Notes: a model not told the origin generated them from the letters alone. A stretch of DNA of 64,000 nucleotides from Palaemon carinicauda (GCF_036898095.1 NC_090726.1:42406614-42470613), one strand, 5' to 3'; shown: positions 1-12,954, numbered from the stretch's first letter. A program made the numbers and translations.

Positions 1-784
1 TACCCGTCCTTCCGATCCAGGGTTAAAGGAGTCCTGTCGCCTCGTTACCAGTCTGATCGATTCTGCTGGTCTACGCTGGCCGAAGTTTGTTCGACAAACT
101 TGATCAGGGCTGAGAGGTCGACTATGGACATCCCCTCTCAGATCCTTCCTTACAAGAAAGGATCGACTGAGGGGGCCGGGGGTGAAGCCGTCGATGATCC
201 TAAGGAAGACCTTCGCCTAAGGTATGGATCATTCTGCCCAAACGGGCAACTCTGCTGACGCTATGACATAGAGGTTCAGAGACACTGAATTCGCTGACAG
301 AGACGGCAGGCGCGATATCCTTGGCTACTCACAGAGATTGTGCGGGAATGGGCATCGGGAAGCTGTCATTCGGATGAGTAACCTTAAGCATCCTCCCAGC
401 GAAAAAACCTGCAATCCTAGAGTTCGTGAACTCCTTTTAGGACTATGCCCCCCCCCCCCCCGGGGGAGTCTCCCGTGCCATCTGTTCCTGACAGGAGGAA
501 ACTGCAATTGGACACCTTGTCCCAGTTGTCGTAGCCGATAACTTAGGCCGACGTGGTTGAAAGAAAAGGGCGCTGGAGCCCTGCAGAGTCTGGAAGAAAG
601 CGCCTTGGAGGAGTGAAACCGGAAGTCGATTTACTCCGCACAGCAGCTGTCCAAGTCTCTGTCCTTGGGCACAGACAAAACTCTTCTCAAGGATGGAAGG
701 GTGTCTGAGGTCGTCGACCTCCACAGATGAGACACCCGAAGGAAGTCTCATCTGAAACGTGATTACATTCTTAGGGACAGGGGA
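1..784. other. G+C-rich gag-like repeat DNA, left of a LINE
   Basis: I recognise no intact gene here. Minus-strand reading around 443-780 gives a basic, S/P/Q-rich peptide in the style of the gag-like ORFs of the DIRS elements further right, but no diagnostic motif is visible. A C-run at 447-461 may be unstable. The LINE coding sequence begins abruptly at about 785. Similar G+C-rich DNA resumes at 3627 after the LINE tail, so this segment and 3627-7560 may be two halves of one older element split by the LINE. That link is an inference from composition only. Confidence 0.3.
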
Positions 785-3371
785 ATGGCGGTGTATATTA
801 GGACCGAGTACCCTGCTTCTCATAAGTCCTGCTATCAATGTGGATGTCATGAGATTCAGGTAATAAAAGTTTGTGGCAGGCATAACAACTTTTATTTGTG
901 TTCAATCTACCGGAATCCAGACATGGATGATTCTATCTTTGATTGTCTTCTTACCATTATGGCTAAGATACAAGAAGATGATAGAAAGGCTTCGTTTGTC
1001 TTTGTTGGTGATTTTAATGCTCACCATGGGGAGTGGTTGAGTTCTATCTCTCCTACCGATCGCCATGGCTTAAGAGCTTTAGACTTTGCCTCAGAATCAG
1101 GCTGTGAGCAAATCATAAATTAAGCTACTCACAGGTCTGGTAATTGCTTGGACCTCGTATACACTGACTCCCCTGGCGTTATAACTAGTAAGGTTGGTTC
1201 TCCAGTCGGGACTTCTGATCATGCCTTGATTTCATTATTAGTGAAGACTGAGCAGCCTGTCCCTGATATATCATATTCTTGTAAAATTTATATGAAATCC
1301 CAAGCAGACTGGAATGGGATTTTGCATGATCTTTTGTGCTTGAATTGGTCACAATTATATAATAGTGTAGATCCTGTTGTCCCTTTGAATGAGAATCTAG
1401 TCAACATAATTGATAGGCGTATCCCTTCTCGTGTGCTAAGGTACCGAATGAAGGACAAACCGTGGTTCAATGATGATTGTAGACGTGCTTATTTGGAGAA
1501 GCAGGAGGCCTATCACCTTTGGAAGGGTAACAGATCAGATTTGACCTGGAACAACTATACTCAGCTTCGAGCTTTTGCTCAGAGAGTTTATGCCTCAACT
1601 GAAAAGGAGTACAATTTAATCATAAAAGAAACCCTCTCTGGTACAACTCAGGAACATAAATGGTGGTCTACCCTTAAATCTGCACTCTTTGGTGTAGATG
1701 CAACAGTTCCTCCTTTACTTAAACCAGATGGCTCAGTCACTCACTGTCCAAAGGAAAAGGCAACCCTTTTGGCTGATGTTTTTGACAGTAAACAGAGTAA
1801 TGAAAAACTTGAACTTCCTCATTCCTGTTTTCCTGAGGCTAAACTAACTAGTTTAGCTTTTCGATCTCGTGAGATTAAAGCTCTGTTGATGGACCTTGAT
1901 GCTTATGGAGGTGTAGACCCAAATGGTATTTTTCCTTTGTTTTTTATAAAGACAGCAGATTTCTTAGCTCCAAAGTTATCTGTTATTTTACGCAAGTTAG
2001 CAAGAAGAGGAGCTTTTAGCACTTGTTGGAGAATTGGTAATGTTACTCCTCTATGTAAATGTGTTTGTGGTAGCTCGAGTCCCACTGATTACCGCCCAAT
2101 TTCCATAACTCCCATATTATCTAAAGTTTTTGAACGTCTTCTGGCAAAACGTCTTAATAGGTTTGCTGAAGGTAATCATCTATTCCCTAGTTTGCAATTT
2201 GGTTTTCGGAAAGGCCTTGGAGCATGTGATGCCCTTCTTACAATCTCCAATGCAGTACAGAAATCCCTTGATTGTGGTCGGGAAGTTCGTATGATTGGCC
2301 TTGATTTTAGTGCTGCCTTTGACCGTGTTAATCATGAGGCCCTTGTTTTCAAACTGAAACAGTTGGGAGTGGGTGGGTCGTTTCTTAGCATTATTATTGA
2401 TTTTTTAAGTAGTAGATCTCAAAAGAGTTGTTGTTGATGTGCACCATAGTGAGTATAGGAATGTAATATCCGGTGTTCCACAGGGTAGTGTTCTTGGCCC
2501 ATTACTTTTCATACTATATACACATGACATGTGGTTTGGCCTAGAAAATAAGCTTGTTGCATATGCAGATGATGCTACTCTCTTTGCATCAATTCCATCC
2601 CCTGAATGTAGATCTGGGGTTGGTGAATCCCTTAATAGAGATTTAGCTAAAATTAGTGCATGGTGCAAATTATGGGGTATGAAGTTGAATCCTAACAAAA
2701 CTCAAAGTATGATTGTAAGTAGGTCAAGGACGGTGGCTCCTCAACATCCGGATCTCAGTATTGATAATGTTTCTTTAAATTTGTATGACTCTTTCAAAAT
2801 TTTAGGCGTGATTCTTGACAGCAAATTTACTTTTGAGAAACATATAAGGTCTGTGTCTTCTTCAATTGCACAAAAAATTGGCTTATTGAGAAAGTCTTTT
2901 AAGATATTCGGTGATCAATCTATTCTGAAGAAGTGTTTTAATTCTTTTATTCTACCTTGTTTTGAGTATTGTTCTCCTGTCTGGTCTTCAGCTGCTGATT
3001 CTCATCTTAATTTGTTGGACAGAAACTTACGGTCTATTAAATTTCTTATTCCTGATCTAGATATTAATCTCTGGCACCGTCGATCAATTAGTTCATTATG
3101 CATGTTGCATAAGATTTTTCATAACTCTGACCATCCTTTACATTCAGATCTCCCTGGACAATTCTATCCTGTTCGTAATACTAGGCAGGCAGTTAATTCT
3201 AATAGCCAGGCCTTCTCCATCATAAGACTCAATACTACGCAGTACTCTAGAAGTTTTATTCCAGCTGTTACCAAGTTGTGGAATGATCTTCCTAATCGGG
3301 TTGTTGAATCAGTAGAACTTCAAAAGTTCAAAGTTGGAGCAGATGCTTTTTTGTTGACCAGACGGACATGA
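785..3371 (+). pseudogene. LINE ORF2 endonuclease-reverse transcriptase, broken
   Basis: ORF2 proteins nick target DNA and copy the element RNA into it. The endonuclease part shows the metal-site phrase FVGDFNAHHGEW (about residues 76-87 of the first segment) and, further on, GTSDHALI. The RT palm shows DYRPISITPILSKVFERLL, then LDFSAAFDRVNH, GVPQGSVLGPLLF, and the catalytic YADD at 2562-2573. Two lesions break it. A TAA at 1121-1123 is in frame with both flanking segments, and a one-base frameshift at about 2418-2430 joins the 1148-2437 frame to the 2439-3371 frame. The C-terminal part after YADD is complete to the stop at 3369-3371. With only two lesions in about 860 codons the copy is fairly young. 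Confidence 0.85.
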
Positions 3372-3626
3372 GTCTTTTTATAGTTTATATATGACATTTT
3401 TGTTGTTGACGTTAAAAGTTTATATATGATATATCTCTTTTGACATTACTTTTTTTAGAATGATTTATTGTTAATTTGTTCTCTTCAGTTATTTATCTCC
3501 TTATTTCCTTTCCTCACTGGGCTATTTTTCCCTATTGGAGCCCCTGGGCTTATAGCATCTTGCTTTTCCAATTAGGGTTGTAGCTTGGATAGTAATAATA
3601 GTAATAGTAATAATAATAATAATAAT
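785..3626 (+). mobile_element. Non-LTR retrotransposon (LINE), 5'-truncated, with (AAT)n tail
   Basis: The element holds a partial ORF2 (endonuclease plus reverse transcriptase, 785-3371), a short A/T-rich 3'UTR with the phrase 'ctattttt ccc' followed by a 'ttggagcccctgggc' block, and a trinucleotide tail of AAT/AGT repeats at about 3594-3626. The same 3' block recurs at six or more other places in this window, always next to an AAT or ATT run on the matching strand. ORF1 and the N-terminal part of the endonuclease are missing, as expected for 5' truncation during target-primed reverse transcription. Clade assignment (I/jockey superfamily) is tentative. No target-site duplication could be fixed. 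Confidence 0.85.
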
Positions 3627-6600
3627 CAGTCAGCGCGTTCAGATGGTACAACATCGAGCTTGTCCGCAAGTAGATACTTAACGACGAAAGGCCAAGGTGT
3701 CTGAGCTCGAGAGGAGGAAAGTACCCTTGATCTTCCTGTAGCTTCCTTGAACCAAACCTCGGGCCGTAACCGAGGAGGGAAAGAACCTGGTAAGCTCCCA
3801 GAGGAAGAGGTAAGCAGTCACCCCTTGTCCGATGGAGAAATCTTGAACGGAAAGCCCCCCCGCCAAAAATCCTTCCAGGGCGGGAGAAGGAGAGAGTACT
3901 CGTGCAGGAGAGGGGACCCTCGAGACCGACCTCTTGGGAACCAACTTCGCCCTGGGGGAAGTCACCACGAAGTCCACTCCTCTCTTTCTCTTCAGCGTAG
4001 GAGAGACAGCCGCTGGTTTGTTACCCTGGCCGGCGAGTGCTGGTTTCATAACCCTCATTAACGCCCGTGCCAGCGGACCAAACCATGTCTGCTGCTCCAA
4101 GGACACAGAGTCCGAAATCCTCGCTAAGGTGAAAGGGATCGGGCGATCCTTTGGAGTGGACCCGACGGTACCTGCCTGAAAAGGTGGGGAAGAATGCTGT
4201 ACTGACCTGTCTTCGTCCTGCACTACCAACCTGTGCTTGGATGGAGGTGATCCCGAGTGCCGTCTAGGAGCACGCGTCCCTGCTGCTACCACCGGCTGTG
4301 GAATTCACCGCGAACTATGGTCGCACGAGGGTGAACGGTCGCGCAAAGGCGAATGGTCGCGCAGGCGAGCGGTCGTGCGGGCGCGCAGGCGAGCGGTCAC
4401 GCGGGCGCGCAGGCGAGCGATCACGCGGGCATGAGGGTGGGCAGGTAAATGAACACGTGTCCGAGGCGACGAACGCAAGCGATGGCGTGACGGCGAGGGA
4501 TCGTGCTGCCGCGTAGGTGAAGAAGATCGCTGGCGATAATGACCGCGTGATGGTAAGCGATGGCGAGCAGCATGTGTAGGTGAATGATCGCGTGATAGGG
4601 TGCGATGGTGATCAGCATCCGCAAGAGGGCGATCGTTCAGGGTTGTGCGATGAGGAGCAGCATGCGTAAGCGGGCGATCGTGCAGGGTTGAGCGATGGCG
4701 AGCAGCATGCGCAGGTGAATGATCGCGTGGAAGGGTGCGATGGTGATCAGCATCCGCAGGAGGGCGATCGTTCAGGGTTGTGCGATGAGGAGCAGCATGC
4801 GTAAGCGGGCGATCGTGCAGGGTTGAGCGATGGCGAGCAGCATGCGCAGGTGAATGATCGCGTGGAAGGGTGCGATGGTGATCAGCATCCGCAGGAGGGC
4901 GATCGTTCAGGGTTGTGCGATGAGGAGCAGCATGCGTAAGCGGGCGATCGTGCAGGGTTGAGCGATGGCGAGCAGCATGCGCAGGTGAATGATCGCGTGG
5001 AAGGGTGCGATGGTGATCAGCATCCGCAGGAGGGCGATCGTTCAGGGTTGTGCGATGAGGAGCAGCATGCGTAAGCGGGCGATCGTGCAGGGTTGAGCGA
5101 TGGCGAGCAGCATGCGCAGGTGAATGATCGCGTGGAAGGGTGCGATGGTGATCAGCATCCGCAGGAGGGCGATCGTTCAGGGTTGTGCGATGAGGAGCAG
5201 CATGCGTAAGCGGGCGATCGTGCAGGGTTGAGCGATGGCGAGCAGCATGCGCAGGTGAATGATCGCGTGGAAGGGTGCGATGGTGATCAGCATCCGCAGG
5301 AGGGCGATCGTTCAGGGTTGTGCGATGAGGAGCAGCATGCGTAAGCGGGCGATCGTGCAGGGTTGAGCGATGGCGAGCAGCATGCGCAGGTGAATGATCG
5401 CGTGGAAGGGTGCGATGGTGATCAGCATCCGCAGGAGAGCGATCGTTCAGGGTTGTGCGATGAGGAGCAGCATGCGTAAGCGGGCGATCGTGCAGGGTTG
5501 AGCGATGGCGAGCAGCATGCGCAGGTGAATGATCGCGTGGAAGGGTGCGATGGTGATCAGCATCCGCAGGAGGGCGATCGTTCAGGGTTGTGCGATGAGG
5601 AGCAGCATGCGTAAGCGGGCGATCGTGCAGGGTTGAGCGATGGCGAGCAGCATGCGCAGGTGAATGATCGCGTGGAAGGGTGCGATGGTGATCAGCATCC
5701 GCAGGAGGGCGATCGTTCAGGGTTGTGCGATGAGGAGCAGCATGCGTAAGCGGGCGATCGTGCAGGGTTGAGCGATGGCGAGCAGCATGCGCAGGTGAAT
5801 GATCGCGTGGAAGGGTGCGATGGTGATCAGCATCCGCAGGAGGGCGATCGTTCAGGGTTGTGCGATGAGGAGCAGCATGCGTAAGCGGGCGATCGTGCAG
5901 GGTTGAGCGATGGCGAGCAGCATGCGCAGGTGAATGATCGCGTGGAAGGGTGCGATGGTGATCAGCATCCGCAGGAGGGCGATCGTTCAGGGTTGTGCGA
6001 TGAGGAGCAGCATGCGTAAGCGGGCGATCGTGCAGGGTTGAGCGATGGCGAGCAGCATGCACAGGTGAATGATCGCGTGGAAGGGTGCGATGGTGATCAG
6101 CATCCGCAGGAGGGCGATCGTTCAGGGTTGTGCGATGAGCAGCAGCATGCGTAAGCGGGCGATCGTGCAGGGTTGTGCGATGGCGAGCAGCATGCGCAGG
6201 TGAATGATCGCGTGGAAGGGTGCGATGGTGATCAGCATCCGCAGGAGGGCGATCGTTCAGGGTTGTGCGATGAGGAGCAGCATGCGTAAGCGGGCGATCA
6301 TGCGCAGTTGATGGTCGCGCGATGGCGATCAGCATGCGCAGGTGAGCTAGTAGCTGGCGAACCATGTTCCTTCAGAAGTGTTGGAGAACGTTGGCGTGCC
6401 AGCTGTAACACACGTGGGCGATCCGGAGATCGCTGACGAGCTGATGATCGCTGACGAGCAGAAGGCTACGCGTGGAAGCCTGCGCAAAGAAGAAGAGTCC
6501 TTGACCCCGACCTGAACCGAAGTTCTAGATCGCGAGGGTGAACGTGGGCGCACAGGGCACGTAACAGGAACCGCAGGAAAGATCATCTTGAAAGCGCTGA

Positions 6601-7560
6601 TGAGCAGAAGGGCGCGCAGGGAAACCCTGACACGCAAGGGAAGAACCCCCGTGGGGGCAACCCTTGGCCCCGAAGGGATCGTTGTCCGCCGGGAGACTGA
6701 TGTCCGTCGGAAGACCGCTGTCCGTCGGGAAGACCGTTGCCCGTCGGAAGACGAGATCAGACTGCTGTCCATCTGCACCAAGGCGGAAGATCGAGAAAAA
6801 AGGAGTTGTAGGCTGCAAACGGAGATCCAAAAGGGCGCCTCAAGCACCCTTATAGGGAGATGAGAGGCCCCTACGACGAGGCGGACGCAGGGCCTTACGG
6901 CGAGGGAGGCCAACAGCAACAGAAGAAACCTCCGAAGAGGAGTCTCTATGAGTGTACTCTCTCGCGAAAGAAAGAGAAACACTTCGAGGAAGAGACTGGT
7001 CAGCCAGTGACCTAAAAGGAGCAATCCTCCGAAGAGGAGCTCCTGCAGTTGCCCAGCCCCTTGAGCGAAACTGCAGGTGCGACCGCTCAGCACCAAGAGC
7101 ATAGTCGCACGAAAAAAAGGCAAGAGAAGAACCCCCCAAAAGGAGAAAAACTCAAGCCTGGACAGGAAAAACTTCCCTCGGAAGGAAAGTTACCCGCCCA
7201 AGGAGGCAAGCCTCCTGAGTGTTCTAAAATGAACTGGAGAGCTGTCCGTCGACACGGGAGTACTACCAGTAGAAGGAGACACGGCCCTGACGAAAATACA
7301 AGGGGGGAGGCAGCAACAGCCGAATCCCCAGGACTCAACCAGACAGCTCACACCACCGTTGCTATATTACAGAAACGAACTAGATCGGTAACTGTAAAAA
7401 AAATAAAACAAATAATATTAGTACACATTCATTCCCCCGGGAAGGCTCCGAAGAGGAATCCCGAGGGAAAGGAACAAGAATTACACAACAGGCACGTGCC
7501 CTCACAACCACTTACACTCGCGGAAGGAGAGCTGTAACCAAAACAGAATTATAACAATTA
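3627..7560 (-). other. Unclassified G+C-rich region with long minus-strand open frames
   Basis: Minus-strand frames are open over 7123-6347, 6365-4305 and 4292-3678. The peptides are rich in S, R, P, H and L. The 4292-3678 segment contains a basic TLKRKRGVDFVVTSPRAK stretch, similar in style to the gag-like proteins of the DIRS elements at 17.8-20.4 and 27-29.5 kb. I see no RT, recombinase or other catalytic motif, and the middle is a minisatellite. It may be the gag part of another DIRS or LTR element, possibly continuing into 1-784 across the LINE. Host exon origin cannot be excluded. The call rests on composition, so confidence is low. Confidence 0.3.
4546..6340. repeat. 135-bp higher-order minisatellite built from three 45-bp subunits
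   Basis: The unit repeats every 135 bp; for example 'tgcagggttgagcg' starts at 4681, 4816 and 4951. There are about 13 copies, nearly identical in the centre and diverged at both edges. Each 135-mer is itself three related 45-mers, each starting gcgatg and containing agcagcat or atcagcat. Because 45 and 135 are multiples of three, the minus strand stays open for 686 codons as a 45-residue repeat rich in H, R, D and P. The regular inner copies point to recent homogenisation by unequal exchange or replication slippage. Confidence 0.95.
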
Positions 7561-7646
7561 TAATTATGTAACTATGTAATTATGTAAATTAAAAATGAAT
7601 GAACACTAAAGAACGAAAACTCCGAAAGGAATCGTTCTACAAGCTG

Positions 7647-7672
7647 AAAAAAAAAAAAAAAAAAAAAAAAAA
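7647..7672 (+). repeat. Poly(A) run
   Basis: An uninterrupted run of about 26 A follows A/T-rich DNA. It could be the tail of a retrotransposed transcript, since the DNA upstream changes from G+C-rich to A/T-rich, but no polyadenylation signal or target duplication was identified. Confidence 0.6.
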
Positions 7673-7739
7673 CTACAATTAGATTCATAACTAATTGATA
7701 CAAACGTACGGCGTAGCAACCCCCCACACGGAAAGGAAG

Positions 7740-7767
7740 CTATAGTGCTCCCAAACGAAAGTGGCAG
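7740..7767 (+). repeat. Left arm of a perfect 28-bp inverted repeat
   Basis: This 28-mer (starts ctatagtgctccc, ends gtggcag) occurs as an exact reverse complement at 8560-8587. The arms lie about 790 bp apart and bracket the (TA)n array at 8055-8290. They may be two opposed copies of a dispersed repeat or the ends of a small inverted-repeat element. Confidence 0.8.
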
Positions 7768-8048
7768 TCGAATGACAGTTCTTTGGGGTTCTTCTTAATA
7801 TGTCGTATATATTTCAAATAATTTCGTACCTTCACGACCTCTCGGTGAGGATACAAGAAAACAATTTGCCCAGCTTGACATTTGCGTATTAACTGATTTA
7901 GCGTGTCTGGCTAATCCTGTTCTTCTCTGGGAATGGGTGACCTCTAAATCTTAATCTTTTGATTCTTTCTGGGTTTTTTCTACCTACAGACTTTTTCAGT
8001 ACAATGGAATTTTTTGTAATCATTTTAAAAACATACACACAAACACAT

Positions 8049-8295
<247 letters not shown>

Positions 8296-8559
8296 CGTAT
8301 ATCATATTCACTCAGATAAAGATGAAAATTAATAAAGACACGTACGCCCTGTTTTTAAATGCATTAGATACTTTTAATCTATTCCAATTTCTTTTCCATT
8401 GGCCACTTGGGAAAAATAGCCGAAAAGGGAACTATATCCGGGATAATGACCGACGGAACTGACCCACCTTTAAGACCTTAATCCATACTCTGCTTTTGGG
8501 CTTCTCCAGATAAAATGACCGAAATATTCAAGATTCGATGCGAAAAAATAAGCTCTCAG

Positions 8560-8587
8560 CTGCCACTTTCGTTTGGGAGCACTATAG
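8560..8587 (-). repeat. Right arm of the perfect 28-bp inverted repeat
   Basis: Exact reverse complement of 7740-7767. A short (AG)n run follows at 8634-8653. Confidence 0.8.
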
Positions 8588-8659
8588 GCTACAAGGGCGT
8601 AGTAACACGTAGTAAAAGGGTGAACGACCTCAAGAGAGAGAGAGAGAGAGAGAAAGACA

Positions 8660-9891
8660 TAAGTCAAACTCGATCGCCACCCATAAAATACGCCGTGGTG
8701 GCCTAACTGCCGAGGCCTCCACGTAGATATCGTACACTACACACACACATCTGAAAAGGAAACTTACTTATTTCTATACTCAAATATATATACAAACATG
8801 AAAACATGTTTACATATATATTGAGTAAAAGAAAAGTAAGCGATTAAGTAAAGACAAAACAATGGCTGCCAAGCGAGGACCAAGACAGAGACGTCTGTCA
8901 CAGTCCGAGCCAAAAGTGAAAGTGAGTATTCACCTGTGTCACCTGTGTGTGAGGGGGAGGAGGGGTAGCTAGCTACCACTCCCCTACCCCCCCCCCCCCC
9001 CGCTAACTAGCGCGGGGGGTAATACACCCTCGTTAAATTCTAATGACTTGCCATTTCAGCTACGCTAAAAGTAATAACCCTTTGTAAATAACGTGGTTTG
9101 TATTTCGGTTACGGAACAAATATATATTAGGAAATAATCCGGAGGAGTGTGCTATAGATATACAGTACCCCGTGTATATCCAATACGATTAAGCTTAAAT
9201 TGAATAGTTTCAGAGACTATGCATTTAATCATTCAAGAGGCTTTCCAGTGTACAACTATAGTATTCATCTCTCCAGTCTATCAATCTCTGTCAATATTTC
9301 TGGGTCTATCATTATTCATATACATCCATAAAAAGATTATTGCAAATACCAAGCAATCCTATTAATATACCTTTCATTCTTCTGGATGGAAAATATTATA
9401 GAGTTGCTATATACATATCAAAAGTGAATTTGGCCGAAGTCAGCTCCAATACCAAAAACCTCTTTATGCTTGGTTATAAGTATCAGTCTCATAGGATTTT
9501 TTCACAGGAGAGGGGGTTCCCAGCCCCCTCGTCCCTGGAGTCCCTGGTTAGGCTGGAAGAACGTAGAGAGTAGAGGTCCCCTTTTTTGTTTTGTTTCTTG
9601 TTGATGTCGGCTACCCCCCAAAATTGGGGGAAGTGCCTTTGGTATATAGATAGGTAAGTATCAGGTTTGTTGGGCCCTATTATATGCCAGTGACTACAGC
9701 TAATTCGCTTACCGGTTCTATGATAATTGGAAAGTAGGAACCCAAATTAATTCTTGGAGCCCTTGTAGTTGGTTGGAACAGAATGGGTGTAAAATCTCTC
9801 ATGTATTACTGAAAAACCACATGTTAAAAAGGAAGACAAATGCAAGAGCCACCTAAAGTAAGATTACTCACCCAACCTAGAAGCCATATCC
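8660..9891. other. No gene recognised; low-complexity patches
   Basis: This stretch holds a C-run at about 8987-9001 beside a CT/GT-rich patch, and otherwise unremarkable A/T-rich DNA. The short open frames show no family motif. Nothing further can be supported. Confidence 0.5.
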
Positions 9892-9895
9892 TTAA

Positions 9896-10197
9896 CCCTT
9901 TTACCCCCAAAGAGCATACTGGTACATTTCACAAAAGCCATCCCTTTACCCCCATGGACGTACCGATACGTCCTTGCAAAAAAAATGCTATAAAAATTTG
10001 TTTTTCATATTTTTTGATAATTTTTTGAGAAAATTCAGGCATTTTCCAAGAGAATGAGACCAACCTGACCTCTCTATGACAAAAATTAAGGCTGTTGGAG
10101 CAATTTAAAAAATATATACTGCAAAATGTGCTGGGAAAAAAATAACCCCTTGGGGGTTAAGGGTTGGAAATTTCCAAATACCCCGGGGGTAAAAGAG
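9896..10197. mobile_element. piggyBac-like MITE flanked by TTAA
   Basis: The element starts CCCTTTTACCCCC right after TTAA (9892-9895) and ends GGGGGTAAAAGAG right before TTAA (10198-10201). The ends therefore form near-perfect inverted repeats at the TTAA target typical of piggyBac-type transposons. The 302-bp interior has no coding capacity and contains further CCCC(C)A/GGGGG complementary patches, so the transcript could fold on itself. It would depend on a transposase supplied elsewhere. Confidence 0.75.
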
Positions 10198-10679
10198 TTA
10201 AATTCTTACTTACCAGGGGTTCCTACGCCTCCTGCTACCCCCTCTTAGACTGCTATATTCTTAGCTTACCCTAAGACTAAGTCTCAACCCAGAGGTTGTT
10301 TCCCAACCAGCTTCAGTCTTGGAAAGGTAACACTAAATCATATGTCGTAAATCGTAAAAATAGCTTCAACCCAAGATAAAAAACAATTTGCTCCATAAAG
10401 AAAATCGAATTGACGAATTAACTATCACCTCTCTAGTTTCAGCAATAAATTATTGTTGCGTTTACAACGCTTAAAGAAAGGCTAAAATTTCTGCCAGATC
10501 TTTGCTCAAAAAGCATCCGTTAACATTTAGACGCTTCAAGAAGTCTAAAATCACTGCCGAATATTTGATCAGACAACATCTATGACGTTTAAAACACTTC
10601 CGTCTAAAATTTTAAATTTGTATAAAATAATTATAACAAAATTTACCATGAGGGATATTTTTTCATAGGTAAAAAAAAA

Positions 10680-11066
10680 AAAAGTAGATTTGAGAACAAA
10701 GCCCTCAGAAGGACATTGGGAGTTAAATGGCAAGACAGGATTAGAAATGAAACTATAAGAGAGATTACTCGAGTGCCATATGTGGATGAGATCCTTATGA
10801 GGGGTAGATGGAGATGGTTTGGCCATGCTCTTCGCACTCCCACAAAGAGATTAGTTCACCAAACTTTCAACTGGGCTCCACAAAGCACTAGATGAGTTGG
10901 AAGACCCAGGTCTATATGGCTGTGGACTATGAAGTGTGAAATAAAAGATAATGAATGGAGAAGTGTTGATTTAAATGCTCAAGTTAGTGACATCTGACTG
11001 GCGAAATCTAACCAAAGCCCTTTGCATCAATAGGCGTAAGAGATGATCATGATGATGATGATGAAT
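10680..11066 (+). pseudogene. LINE reverse-transcriptase C-terminus, RTE-like 3' fragment
   Basis: Plus-strand translation shows LRRTLGVKWQDRIRNE, then TRVPYVDEIL and RGRWRWFGHALR. This is the post-palm C-terminal signature of RTE-like LINE ORF2 proteins (arginine-rich 'R.RW.GH' box). Stops interrupt the frame (for example after AAPQSTR-like sequence near 10892). The copy ends in (ATG)n-type repeats at about 11045-11065, as RTE 3' ends do. A shorter piece of the same 3' end, with the phrase 'tcaataggcgta', lies at 49101-49140. Confidence 0.75.
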
Positions 11067-11320
11067 AAAGGTAAGTGATTAATGTATGGGTTATATTTTA
11101 ATTGAAGGTTAAAATTCTGAAAAAAATGTTGGCATTCTTTCGATTGAGAAAAATCAAAATCAAATGATTGGTTAAAGTTAACGAAGGGTCTAAAAAACAT
11201 ACTATACTACTGAATAGCAAGTAAATAGCCAATGTCTTAAATTAATTTGAGATATTATAAAAAAAAACAATTAGCTCGAAATACAGATTCTACGGGAAAT
11301 ATTAGCGAGTAGTGAACACA

Positions 11321-11461
<141 letters not shown>

Positions 11462-11636
11462 TTACTTTTACGGGTTTATTTCTCGCTCTCCATCAGACAC
11501 GAAAAGTCTGTTCAGGCGGGCCTTGGTGTGTGAAAATAATTTCTTTCCAGTTGATATTTTGCTGTGTATCTTATCAGTTATTTCGCTAGCATTTGTATTC
11601 AGGCTTAATAGTTTTCAAGTCACTATTTAACACTTT

Positions 11637-12257
11637 CTAAAAAGATAAGTCTTCAGGTTTTTCTTGAAAGCTGCCACATTTTTTTCTATTCTTGACATCA
11701 AGTGGAACGTCGTTGAAGAGTCTTGGTGCAGCATAACTAAACGTTCTTCCTCCTATTGCATGATTCACACTAATTTCGAATAGTCTATGTGGATCATCAG
11801 CATGTCTAACTCTTACAGCAGCGCTGGTAGCTTGAGGGTAGGGGACCAAGCAATCACAAAGATATTTAGGCTTATCAGTTGTAAGTGCTTTGTGAGTCAA
11901 CAAGTAAATCTTGAATTCAATTCTAGCCTTAACAGGTAACCAATGTAGATCGATCAATGCAGGAGTTATTCTCTCCCGTAGTTTAATGCCTTTTATCAGT
12001 CTAGCCGCCCGGTTTTGCACATTTTGAAGCTTTCTTAGTAGTGTATTGGGCAATTTATAGTACAGAGAATTGCAATAATCAAGCCTTGATATTACGTGAC
12101 TCATCACTATAATTTTTGTACTGCCCTCTGTTAAATATTTTCTAATAAATGCTATGTTTCTCAGGTGATAGTTACACACTCCCACTGTGTTCACTATTTG
12201 GTTCCTCATTGACAAATTACAATCTATCAGTACACCCAAATTTTTCACAACAGGCAC
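11637..12257 (-). pseudogene. LINE (CR1/jockey-like) reverse-transcriptase C-terminal fragment
   Basis: 206 residues are open from 12257 to 11637. The order of motifs matches the region after the RT palm in CR1-like LINEs: KNLGVLID near the start, [12 protein letters not shown], then SRLDYCNSLYYKLP, LQNVQNRAARLI and DLHWLPVKARIEFK. The palm with its catalytic aspartates is missing. The fragment is cut off at its 5' side next to the (TA)n array at 12275-12545. It differs clearly from the LINE at 785-3371, so at least three LINE clades occur in the window. Confidence 0.85.
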
Positions 12258-12274
12258 AACCCCAACATCAGCGG

Positions 12275-12560
<286 letters not shown>

Positions 12561-12954
12561 TATATCAAGCCACAAGAGTTTTCCCCTATATACCAGTTCG
12601 TAGTTAATCCGACTTTTATGATTAATACCATCCAATAAAGGCGTCCTAAGATACGACATATTTCTTTAAATATCGTCATTTCTCTTCGTTTTCAGTCAGG
12701 TGTCTGTCGCGGAAATATTGTCGGTTGTGAGAGGAATGGATGGTCTCCAAACAATCAATTTACAGCTTCTGTATGACGTGGAATATGAAGGTAAGTCTAC
12801 TTTGATCATGTAGAGTTGGATACAGGAATTCCCGGTACACCTCACTTTGGTTACTCGCCGCGAAGTAGGGGTGTGAAGGCGTGCAATTTTTCGTAGCGAG
12901 GTGTGCCCGAGTATCGTGTGTCCAACCGTACATGCGTATGTTTAAAGGCTTAAA

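Noticed and set aside
325..883. Short overlapping frames near the left edge as host exons
   Set aside because: No motif, no splice-supported chain, and a C-run within. Composition resembles transposon gag.
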